Assembly (NCBI RefSeq): GCF_016862635.1
Contig: NZ_BONI01000074.1
Coordinates: 1-47,528, forward strand
From: Catellatospora coxensis
Lineage (GTDB): Bacteria; Actinomycetota; Actinomycetes; Mycobacteriales; Micromonosporaceae
DNA: 47,528 nt
Direction of reading: 5' to 3'
A program made the position numbers and the translations under genes. Below, one piece after another: positions 41,541 to 47,528 of this stretch (the stretch's first letter is position 1; every line of letters begins with the position of its first letter). A model generated the notes under the pieces. That model saw only the letters and a program-made list of their open reading frames with translations, made no database searches and was not told where the DNA came from.

Positions 41541-42821
41541 TCAGCCCAGCAGGCCGGCCTCGCGGGCGGCCTTCAGCGACGGCTTCACCCGGTACGTCGG
41601 GCCGACCAGTTCGGCGACCGCGTCCAGCGTCTTCAGGCCCTCACCGGTGTTGAAGACGACCGTCTCCAGGTCGGGATCGAGCTTGCCGGAGGCGACCAGC
41701 TTCGCGGTCACCGCGGTGGTCACGCCGCCCGCGGTCTCGGCGAAGACGCCGGTGGTACGCGCCAGCAGCCGGATCGCGTCGCGGATCTCATCGTCGGAGG
41801 CGTAGTCCATCCAGCCGCCGGTGCGGCGCACCGCCTCCAGCGCGTACAGGCCGGCGGCCGGGTCGCCGATGTTCAGCGACTTCGCGATGCCGGTCGGCTT
41901 CACCGGGGTGATCACGTCGGTGCCCGCGTGCAGCGCGGTGGCGATCGGGTTGCACCCCAGCGACTGCGCGCCGAACACCTTCCAGCCGCCCTCCGGGGCG
42001 ACGGCCAGGCCTGACGACACCAGCTCCTCGAACGCCTTGTCAATCTTGGTGAGCAGCTCGCCAGAGGCCATCGGGATGACCACCTGCGCCGGGATGCGCC
42101 AGCCGAGCTGCTCGGCGACCTCGTACCCCAGCGTCTTGGAGCCCTCGGCGTAGAACGGGCGCACGTTCACGTTGACGAACGCGGTGTCCTCGAACTCGTC
42201 GGTCTCCACGAGTTCCGAGCACAGCCGGTTGACGTCGTCATAGGAGCCCTCGATGGCGACCAGGTCGCCGCCGTACACCGCAGTGGTGATGATCTTTCCC
42301 GGCTCCAGATCGTGCGGGATGAACACGATCGACGGCACGCCCGCGCGGGCCGCGTGCGCGGCGACCGAGTTGGCCAGGTTGCCGGTGGAGGCGCAGGCGT
42401 AGCGGGTGAAGCCGAGCGCCTTCGCGGCGGTCAGCGCCACCGACACCACCCGGTCCTTGAACGAGTGCGTCGGGTTGGCCGAGTCGTCCTTGATCCACAG
42501 CGGCGCGCGCAGGCCGATCTCGGCGGCGAGCGCGTCGGCGCGTACCAGCGGGGTCAGGCCCGGGTTCAGGCTCACCCGGTCGGCGGCCTGCTGGCCGACG
42601 GGCAGCAGCCCGGCGTACCGCCAGATGTTCTGCGGGCCCGCCTCGATCTGGGCGCGGGTGACCTTGGCCAGCGAGTCCGCGTCGTACCAGACCTCGAGCG
42701 GGCCGAAACACTCGTAACAGGCGTGCTGTGCCGCGAGGGGGAAGCGGGCGCCACAGCCGCGGCATTCCAGGCCGCGAGCGGGGGAATCGACACCGAGGGG
42801 CGCGATGACGGCAGACGTCAT
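41541..42821 (-). CDS. thrC: Threonine synthase
   Basis: A 426-residue PLP enzyme that converts O-phosphohomoserine to threonine. An N-terminal zinc-ribbon-like segment (LECRGCGARFPL, ACYECFGPLEVWYD) precedes the fold; the PLP lysine is in NPTHSFKDRVV, and ACASTGNLANSVAAHAARAG is the phosphate-binding loop. ETAGGVTTAVTAKLV is near the C-terminus. It stands alone, not with hom/thrB. The 5' region is a SAM-I riboswitch whose 3' strand of P1 adjoins the Shine-Dalgarno AGGA and the ATG 42821, so SAM level controls its translation. Terminator at 41485-41524. Confidence 0.94.
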   Translation of the reverse strand: MTSAVIAPLGVDSPARGLECRGCGARFPLAAQHACYECFGPLEVWYDADSLAKVTRAQIEAGPQNIWRYAGLLPVGQQAADRVSLNPGLTPLVRADALAAEIGLRAPLWIKDDSANPTHSFKDRVVSVALTAAKALGFTRYACASTGNLANSVAAHAARAGVPSIVFIPHDLEPGKIITTAVYGGDLVAIEGSYDDVNRLCSELVETDEFEDTAFVNVNVRPFYAEGSKTLGYEVAEQLGWRIPAQVVIPMASGELLTKIDKAFEELVSSGLAVAPEGGWKVFGAQSLGCNPIATALHAGTDVITPVKPTGIAKSLNIGDPAAGLYALEAVRRTGGWMDYASDDEIRDAIRLLARTTGVFAETAGGVTTAVTAKLVASGKLDPDLETVVFNTGEGLKTLDAVAELVGPTYRVKPSLKAAREAGLLG

Positions 42822-42838
42822 GAGATGTTTCCTCTCAT
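42820..42838 (-). promoter_or_regulatory. thrC: Alternative hairpin masking the thrC start codon
   Basis: ATGAGA (42838-42833) pairs with TCTCAT (42825-42820) around GGAAACA. The second arm includes AT of the thrC ATG. The first arm shares bases with the 3' strand of riboswitch P1, so the two pairings exclude each other. Confidence 0.6.
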
Positions 42839-42944
42839 CTTCCCGGCGTCACCGATCTGGCCCGCCGGACGGAGTTGGCACCTGCCATCGATGGTGGTTG
42901 CCGGAGCGTCGTCGGGCCGTGTCCCTCAGCTCCTCTGGATGAGG
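42833..42944 (-). ncRNA. SAM-I (S-box) riboswitch of thrC
   Basis: Reading the minus strand, CTCATCCAGAGGAGCTGAGG, GACACGGCCCGACGACGC, TCCGGCAACCACC, AGGTGCCAACTCC and GGGAAGATGAG follow the S-box consensus in order, including the kink-turn, the pseudoknot region and the GCAACC and GGTGCCAA core. P1 is CTCATC (42943-42938) with GATGAG (42839-42834). Only 12 bases separate P1 from the start codon, so control is probably on translation. Confidence 0.93.
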
Positions 42945-43045
42945 TATTCAGTTGTGCTTTGCAGTTAATCAGAACCGCGATCGCCGTTTCCAGCGTTCCC
43001 AGCGGATGAGATACACGCCTCACTCCCCGTACCGCGCCCGAGGTT

Positions 43046-43087
43046 CCGCAGGCCCGTGACGGCGGGGAGACCGTCACGGGCCTGCGG
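43046..43087. terminator. Strong hairpin terminator
   Basis: CCGCAGGCCCGTGACGG (43046-43062) pairs with CCGTCACGGGCCTGCGG (43071-43087). It lies downstream of the leftward gene at 43210 and upstream of the thrC riboswitch, so it insulates thrC. Confidence 0.88.
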
Positions 43088-43111
43088 ATGTCGAGGTCAC
43101 CGGCTTGTGAT

Positions 43112-43164
43112 GTTAAGAAGGTGCCCTTCCTCTACCCATAGCGATGGGAAGGTGCCCTTCCTTC
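43112..43164. repeat. Two-box repeat, direct form (copy F)
   Basis: GTTAAGAAGGTGCCCTTCC, CTCTAC, GCGATGG and GAAGGTGCCCTTCC, nearly identical to copy C. It lies after the leftward gene ending at 43210. Confidence 0.87.
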
Positions 43165-43209
43165 GTCCTGGGCAGGGGTGCTTTCGCGCTGCGGGGGCGG
43201 TGCTGCGCG

Positions 43210-43947
43210 TCAGGGCTTGAGGAGGTCGCGGATGGCTTTGGCGTCGGTGGCGGCGGCGCGGAGGTGGGTACGAGCCGTACGGACGTCGGCGCGGGCGGCG
43301 GCGGTCTTGGCCTTGATGGCGGCTCCGTCGGGGCCGGGCCGGACGGCGAGCAGGTCGTCGGCGAGGCCGGACAGGGCGGACTCCATCGCGTCGAGCTCGG
43401 CCTTCAGGTGCGCCAGCTTCGCCTCGGCGTCGCCGACGTCCTTGCCCGCGGACTTGGCCGTCGCGACGGCCTGAGCGAGCTTGCCGTGCAGGGTGCGCAG
43501 GCGGGTCAGCGCCGCGGACTCCACGTCGGCCGCGACGGTCAGGTGGACCTGGGGGCGGACCAGCAGGTACACCCGGTAGTCCTCGACCATGCTGCGCGCG
43601 TCGGCGCGGACGGCCTCGGTCGTCGTCTCGGCGGCGACCTTGGCGCGCAGCTCGGTGAGGCCGGCGACGTCCGCGTCGATGATCTTCTGCAGCGCCGCCT
43701 GGTGGGCGTCGGTCAGGCGAGCGGCGTTGCGGATCGCGAGCCCGGAGGCGCGCAGCATGGCGAGCCGGCCGTCGATGCGTACGGTGGTCAGCTTCTTCGC
43801 GTTGGCCAGGTTCGCGGCCTGGTCCGCCGCCTGCACGGCGACCCCGGTGACGGCAGGCGCGCCCTGCGCGGGCACCCCGGCGGCGGCGGCGAGCGCGGCG
43901 GCGGTCAGGGTGGTGGCGGCGAACAGCAGGCCGCGGCGGATCAGCAT
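43210..43947 (-). CDS. Secreted helical protein of unknown function
   Basis: A 245-residue protein: a signal peptide (MLIRRGLLFAATTLTAAALA, cleavage near AQGAPA) followed by an almost entirely helical, Ala/Lys/Glu/Asp-rich chain with heptad-like spacing (AEAKLAHLKAELDAMESAL; AAARADVRTARTHLRAAATD), typical of a coiled-coil or helical-bundle envelope protein. There are no cysteines in the mature part. ATG 43947 has GAGGA and begins 1 base after the lipoprotein stop, so the two are translated together. Function unknown; the pair may form a cell-envelope complex. Confidence 0.82.
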   Translation of the reverse strand: MLIRRGLLFAATTLTAAALAAAAGVPAQGAPAVTGVAVQAADQAANLANAKKLTTVRIDGRLAMLRASGLAIRNAARLTDAHQAALQKIIDADVAGLTELRAKVAAETTTEAVRADARSMVEDYRVYLLVRPQVHLTVAADVESAALTRLRTLHGKLAQAVATAKSAGKDVGDAEAKLAHLKAELDAMESALSGLADDLLAVRPGPDGAAIKAKTAAARADVRTARTHLRAAATDAKAIRDLLKP

Positions 43948-43948
43948 G

Positions 43949-44230
43949 TCAGTCCTCATCGTTCGGGCTCTCCTCTGCCTTCTTCAGCTGCCCGTCCAGT
44001 TCCGCCAGCAGCTTGTCGAGTTCCGCCAGGTCCTTGTCGGCCTGGTTCACCGCGGCGGCCGCGTCCACCGGGGCGGCGGTCTTCGGCGCGGGCGCGGGGG
44101 TGGTGGCGGCGAGGCTCCCGGTGTCGGAGCCTCCCGGCGGCAGCGCGTCACGGTTACCGCCCCCACGGCACCCGGTCAGCGCGACCCCGAGGGCGACCGC
44201 GAGGGCCGTCATGGCGATGGCACGTCTCAT
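43949..44230 (-). CDS. Small lipoprotein with acidic helical tail
   Basis: A 93-residue protein with a type II signal peptide: MRRAIAMTALAVALGVALTG followed by Cys, lipobox L-T-G-C. A Pro/Ala-rich linker and a helix (NQADKDLAELDKLLAELDGQL) follow, ending ESPNDED. It would be lipidated on the outer face of the membrane. ATG 44230 is chosen to give a normal signal peptide; GTG 44239 or 44248 in frame are alternatives. It is cotranscribed with the secreted helical protein, and their helices have similar periodicity. Confidence 0.78.
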   Translation of the reverse strand: MRRAIAMTALAVALGVALTGCRGGGNRDALPPGGSDTGSLAATTPAPAPKTAAPVDAAAAVNQADKDLAELDKLLAELDGQLKKAEESPNDED

Positions 44231-44339
44231 GCGGGCCACTCTGCCCACGCCACGTCAGACCGACGCGCCCGCCGTGTAAGCGCCACGTCAGGATCGGCCC
44301 GCTCGACGCTCCGGCAGCCTGCCCGCGGGCCACCCACTG

Positions 44340-44404
44340 ATAGACGTTGGCCTATCACATCGAATCCGGCGCACGGATTTTCGATGAGATAGGCCAACGT
44401 CTAT
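44340..44404. repeat. Long imperfect hairpin (17-bp outer arms)
   Basis: ATAGACGTTGGCCTATC (44340-44356) pairs perfectly with GATAGGCCAACGTCTAT (44388-44404); inside, ATCGA and ATCCG pair with CGGAT and TCGAT. It lies between the lipoprotein promoter and the 3' end of the ABC permease and is AT-richer than its surroundings. Confidence 0.8.
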
Positions 44405-44432
44405 GAAAAACCGGGGCCGGGACCGGCGGATG

Positions 44433-45326
44433 TCAGGAGACGACGTCCTTGCGGGAGAAGCGGTAGAAGGCGAGGGCGCAGAAGGCGGCGAAGTAGCAGA
44501 CCGCGGAGATGGTGCCCTTGATGATGTCGTCGAACTGCATCGGTGTGGTGAGCAGGCCCAGGTAGGCCTGGGCGAAGTGGGTGGGCAGGAAGTTGCGGAG
44601 TTCGCCGAGCGCGGTGATCTGGTCGAGGATCGACGACACGATGTAGAGCAGGACCGCGCCGCCGACCGCGCCGAGGGGCGCGTCGGTGAGCACCGACAGC
44701 AGGAACGCCAGGCCGGCCACGACCAGCATGTTGATGCCGAGGAAGCCGGCGGTGGCGAGCAGGCGCAGCATGCCCTCGCCGGGCGGGATCTCCGCGGCGA
44801 TGCCCGACTGGAGCGGGTGCCAGCCGTAGCGCAGCGTGCCCAGCAGCAGCGCCGTGCCGAGCAGGGTCAGGATCGCCAGCGCCGAGTAGCTCAGCGCGAC
44901 CGCCAGCTTGATCCCGAGCAGGCGGGCCCGCGGCACGGGCACTGCCAGCAGGTAGCGCAGGCTGCCCCAGCTCGCCTCCGACGCGACGGTGTCGCCGTGG
45001 AACAGCGCCACGACCACGACCAGCAGGAAGCTGGCCGAGACGAACAGCGCGAACATGGCGAAGTTCAGGCCGCCGGAGATCGCCGCGTCGGACAGCTGGG
45101 AGAACTGCCCCCGGCCCGAACGGCCGTCGTCGTCCGAGCCGCCCAGCTCGAACGCGAGCAGCAGGATGATCGGCAGCACCACCATGAAACCCAGCGCGAG
45201 CTGCGTGCGCTTGCGCCGCCACTGCCGCGCGAACTCGGTGGCATAGGTCAGCGTGCGACCCGCGCGGTATCCCGCCGCGGCCCCGTCCGCCTGCGCCGCG
45301 CCCCGCTCCAAAACTTGCCCGTTCAT
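44433..45326 (-). CDS. ABC transporter permease (ABC-2 type)
   Basis: A 297-residue permease with six hydrophobic segments (LALGFMVVLPIILLLAFELGG; FAMFALFVSASFLLVVVVALF; LSYSALAILTLLGTALLLG; FLGINMLVVAGLAFLLSVL; GAVGGAVLLYIVSSIL; ISAVCYFAAFCALAFY) and the ABC-2 core DTVASEASWGSLRYLLAVPVPR, where SWGSLRYLL contacts the ATPase. ATG 45326 overlaps by 4 bases with the mini-ORF before it. It forms the membrane part of an exporter whose ATPase is fused to an S15-like hydrolase. Cargo unknown. Confidence 0.9.
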   Translation of the reverse strand: MNGQVLERGAAQADGAAAGYRAGRTLTYATEFARQWRRKRTQLALGFMVVLPIILLLAFELGGSDDDGRSGRGQFSQLSDAAISGGLNFAMFALFVSASFLLVVVVALFHGDTVASEASWGSLRYLLAVPVPRARLLGIKLAVALSYSALAILTLLGTALLLGTLRYGWHPLQSGIAAEIPPGEGMLRLLATAGFLGINMLVVAGLAFLLSVLTDAPLGAVGGAVLLYIVSSILDQITALGELRNFLPTHFAQAYLGLLTTPMQFDDIIKGTISAVCYFAAFCALAFYRFSRKDVVS

Positions 45327-45394
45327 GCCTTCTCCTCGCTGCGCTCGTCGGCGGCATCACCGAGCCTGCTGATTCGCTCGCACAGCTCGCTCAT
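45323..45394 (-). CDS. Coupler mini-ORF 2 (23 aa) between ATPase and permease
   Basis: A 23-codon frame: MSELCERISRLGDAADERSE, EKA. It starts inside the stop of mini-ORF 1 (ATGA, 45391-45394) and stops inside the permease start (ATGA, 45323-45326). The last codons (GAGGAGAAGG) act as the Shine-Dalgarno of the permease. Its last 14 codons are nearly identical to mini-ORF 1 through a 40-bp direct repeat. Confidence 0.7.
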   Translation of the reverse strand: MSELCERISRLGDAADERSEEKA

Positions 45395-45435
45395 ACCTTC
45401 TCCTCGCTGCGCTCGTCGGCGGCATCACCGAGCCT
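45328..45435 (-). repeat. 40-bp direct repeat carrying a coding end and a ribosome-binding site
   Basis: Bases 45328-45367 and 45396-45435 are identical over 40 bp. On the minus strand each encodes RLGDAADERSEEK and ends with GAGGAGAAGG just before an ATG. Confidence 0.92.
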
Positions 45436-45453
45436 CGTCGTTCGCACGCTCAC
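45391..45453 (-). CDS. Coupler mini-ORF 1 (20 aa) after the fused ATPase
   Basis: A 20-codon frame: VSVRTTRLGDAADERSEEKV. Its GTG overlaps the ATPase stop (GTGA, 45450-45453) and its stop overlaps the ATG of mini-ORF 2 (ATGA). It thus forms the first link of a chain in which every start overlaps the previous stop by 4 bases. Confidence 0.65.
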   Translation of the reverse strand: MSVRTTRLGDAADERSEEKV

Positions 45454-47528
45454 CGGTCCCCACTTCCCGCCGTCGAGTCGCCCACCAGGGCCAGGAACGC
45501 GTCTTCCAGGCGTCGCCGGGGCGTGACCCGGTCGATGCCGACGCCGGCCCGCACCAGCGCGGACACCGCCTCGGTGCGGCTGACGTCGCCGAGGTCGACG
45601 ACGAGCGTGCGCTCGCCGTCGACGGCGTACCCGGTGACGCCGTCGATGCGGTCGAGGGTCTTGCTGGCCAGGTCGATGTCGGTCACGTCGAGCAGCGTCG
45701 TCGGGCTGTCCCCGACGATCTCGTCGACCCGGCCGGAGGCCACGACCCGTCCCTTGTGCACCACGACCGCGTGCGTGCAGGTCTGCTCCACCTCGGCCAG
45801 CAGGTGGCTGGAGACCAGCACGGCCCGGCCGTCGGAGGCGTACCGCTGCAGCACCCGGCGCATCTCGGCGATCTGCGGCGGGTCGAGCCCGTCCGTCGGC
45901 TCGTCGAGCACCAGCAGCTCCGGCAGGCCGAGCATGGCCTGGGCGACGGCGAGGCGCTGCTTCATACCGTGGCTGTAGTTCTTGACCTTGCGTTTGACCG
46001 CGTCGCCGAGGCCCGCGATGGCGAGCGCCTCGTCGAACCGGGCCTCCTCCCACGGCCGCCCGGTGGCCCGCCAGTACGCGGTGAGGTTCTGCTCGCCGGA
46101 CAGGTGCGGCAGGAAGCCGGGACCTTCGACGAGCGCACCGATCCGGGACAGCACCGGCGCGCCCGGGGCCAGCCGGTGCCCGAAGATGAGCACCTCGCCG
46201 GCGGTGGCCTGGGTGAGCCCCATCAGCACGCGCAGGCTGGTGGTCTTGCCGGCGCCGTTCGGGCCGAGCAGGCCGACCACCTGCCCGCGCTCGACGGTGA
46301 AGTCGATGCTGTCCACGGCCACGAAGTCGCCGTACGTCTTGCGCAGCCCGCGCACCCAGAGCGGGGTGTCGGCGTGCTCGGCGGAGACCGAGTGGTCCAC
46401 CCGCCGGTGCCGCCGCCGGGCCGCCAGGATCACGATCGTCAGCCCGACGGCCAGCAGCGCGAGCAGGCCCAGCAGCACGTACAGCCAGAGCGCGTCGGCG
46501 GTGGCGATCGGGGTGCCGGGGACCGTGGGCAGGGTGACCGCGCCGCCGCCGGACGCCGGGCCGACGGCCACGGTGTAGTCCATCGGCGCGGCCAGGCCCA
46601 GGTAGGACTGGTCGGCGGTGGCGATGGTGACGCGCACCCGGTGCCCGGCCTCGAACTCGCGGACGATGCCCGGCAGGGTCACCCGCACCGGCTGCGCCTG
46701 GTCGATGTTCTTGGGCAGCCCGGTCAGCCGCACCGGTGCGATCAGGCCCATGCTCAGCGCGGCGGACCCGTTCGGGTCGACGTCGTACAGCTTGACGAAC
46801 AGCACCGCCTCGCCCGTCGGCGACGCCGCCCGGATGGTGACGGTCGGCGTGCCGACGACGCTGACCGCCTGCTCCAGCGGCGCGGAGTCGAAGCGCGCGT
46901 GCTGGCCGGGTAGGTCGCTGACCGCGCCGTTGACGAAGCTGGACAGCGCGCCCGAACCTGTGCCGGGCAGCGAGGACAGGGCGGCCGGGGTGCCGTTGGG
47001 CGGGTTCGCGACGGTACGCGGCCCGCCGCTCACCGGCACCTGCACGGTGCCCTGACCGGCCAGTCCCGGGTAGTCCGTGACCTGGTACCCGGTGGCCATG
47101 GTGCCGCGGTCCACGGCGTCGAGCCCGGTGATCCGCGAGTACGTGAAGCTGCCCGCGGGGGCCGCGCCGTTGCCCTTGAGGTAGTGGTCGAACCACTGGG
47201 CCGTCAGGTACTTGAGCCGGTCGGAGTCGGACTGCGGGCCGTCGCCTCCGTCGTGGCCGCCGGTGAACCAGGCGACCCGCACCGGCGTGCCGTTCGCGGC
47301 GATGCCGCGCGCGTTGGCGTCGGCCTCGCTCAGCGGGAACAGCGAGTCGGCCAGGCCCTGGATCAGCAGTGTCGGGGCCTTGATCTGGTTGAGCACGGAA
47401 GCCGGGCTGCGCTGGGCGAGCTGGGCGCGCGAGTCGGCGTCGAGCCGCCCGGCGGCCGCCACCCGCAGGTAGGTCGCGCAGATGTCGGCGGCCCAGCGGC
47501 CGCACTGCGGGTTGCGGCTCGCCGGCCC
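45450..47528 (-). CDS. S15/CocE-type hydrolase fused to an ABC ATPase (partial, 5' end outside)
   Basis: At least 692 residues; the frame is open to the right edge (SRNPQCGRWAADICATYLRV). The first part is the C-terminal half of an X-Pro dipeptidyl-peptidase/CocE hydrolase: LLIQGLADSLFPLSEAD holds the acid and WFTGGHDGG the catalytic His; the nucleophile Ser is off the window. A jelly-roll domain (VVGTPTVTIRAASPTGEAVL) and one helix (ALWLYVLLGLLALLAVGLTIVILAA) lead to a complete ABC ATPase: Walker A GPNGAGKTT, signature YSHGMKQ, Walker B LLVLDEPTDGLD. It works with the permease at 44433. Confidence 0.88.
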   Translation of the reverse strand, partial: GPASRNPQCGRWAADICATYLRVAAAGRLDADSRAQLAQRSPASVLNQIKAPTLLIQGLADSLFPLSEADANARGIAANGTPVRVAWFTGGHDGGDGPQSDSDRLKYLTAQWFDHYLKGNGAAPAGSFTYSRITGLDAVDRGTMATGYQVTDYPGLAGQGTVQVPVSGGPRTVANPPNGTPAALSSLPGTGSGALSSFVNGAVSDLPGQHARFDSAPLEQAVSVVGTPTVTIRAASPTGEAVLFVKLYDVDPNGSAALSMGLIAPVRLTGLPKNIDQAQPVRVTLPGIVREFEAGHRVRVTIATADQSYLGLAAPMDYTVAVGPASGGGAVTLPTVPGTPIATADALWLYVLLGLLALLAVGLTIVILAARRRHRRVDHSVSAEHADTPLWVRGLRKTYGDFVAVDSIDFTVERGQVVGLLGPNGAGKTTSLRVLMGLTQATAGEVLIFGHRLAPGAPVLSRIGALVEGPGFLPHLSGEQNLTAYWRATGRPWEEARFDEALAIAGLGDAVKRKVKNYSHGMKQRLAVAQAMLGLPELLVLDEPTDGLDPPQIAEMRRVLQRYASDGRAVLVSSHLLAEVEQTCTHAVVVHKGRVVASGRVDEIVGDSPTTLLDVTDIDLASKTLDRIDGVTGYAVDGERTLVVDLGDVSRTEAVSALVRAGVGIDRVTPRRRLEDAFLALVGDSTAGSGDR

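Noticed and set aside
45450..47528. A frameshift separating the hydrolase and ATPase halves
   Set aside because: The frame stays open with consistent codon bias across the linker helix, so a genuine fusion is more likely.

Overview
The window is chromosomal DNA of a very GC-rich actinomycete, most likely a member of the Micromonosporaceae (Micromonospora/Catellatospora-like). This is inferred from third-position G+C bias, frequent GTG starts, many leaderless genes with a TANNNT box 6-8 nt before the start codon, a SAM-IV riboswitch, CIRCE-controlled solo groEL, and dispersed intergenic palindromes. No rRNA, tRNA, CRISPR array, prophage or insertion sequence was seen. Gene order looks like ordinary core genome, so the interest lies mainly in regulation and repeats.

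Layout. 1-2330: N-terminal end of a GlnR-type regulator (leftward, cut by the edge), then a membrane protein and a DUF2993/LmeA-like protein. 2377-5895: a sulfur-transfer block consisting of a cysteine-rich leader peptide, a candidate attenuator, sseA and sseC, followed by a membrane-anchored unknown, a DsrE-like protein, a 34-residue membrane peptide and nitrobindin. 6039-10594: Gfo/Idh/MocA oxidoreductase, the PiT phosphate transporter with its DUF47 partner, PPK2 and a DUF402 protein. 10743-17345: DinG-type helicase, a DUF5685 protein with an extreme Cys tail, a GroES-like protein, an AI-2E family permease and PrsW. 17365-18907: SAM-IV riboswitch and a class V aminotransferase/cysteine desulfurase. 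18941-22684: LPXTG surface protein, FUSC protein, HD hydrolase and DUF4031.

22707-31005: FAD-linked oxidase, glycerol-3-phosphate dehydrogenase, a subtilase with a large membrane domain, a double GNAT and a sugar/H+ symporter. 31134-36314: groEL with two CIRCE operators, two paralogous membrane proteins, a cold-shock protein and a class A beta-lactamase-fold protein. 36404-41280: paaN, a membrane protein and a TetR regulator sharing twin operators, then a secreted protein and a GNAT. 41541-44230: thrC behind a SAM-I riboswitch, a secreted helical protein and a lipoprotein. 44433-47528: an ABC transporter in which the ATPase is fused to an S15-type hydrolase (cut by the right edge) and is joined to its permease by two overlapping mini-ORFs.

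Three recurring themes tie the window together. (1) Sulfur/SAM control by RNA: a Cys-codon leader (2391), a SAM-IV aptamer (17379) and a SAM-I aptamer (42833-42944) lie within about 40 kb. (2) Compact leaderless promoters, including two divergent gene pairs whose -10 hexamers overlap on one palindrome (22691-22700 and 25939-25948). (3) Dispersed gene-end repeats: six copies of a two-box GAAGGTGCCCTTC element, a 30-bp inverted pair, and several long hairpins.
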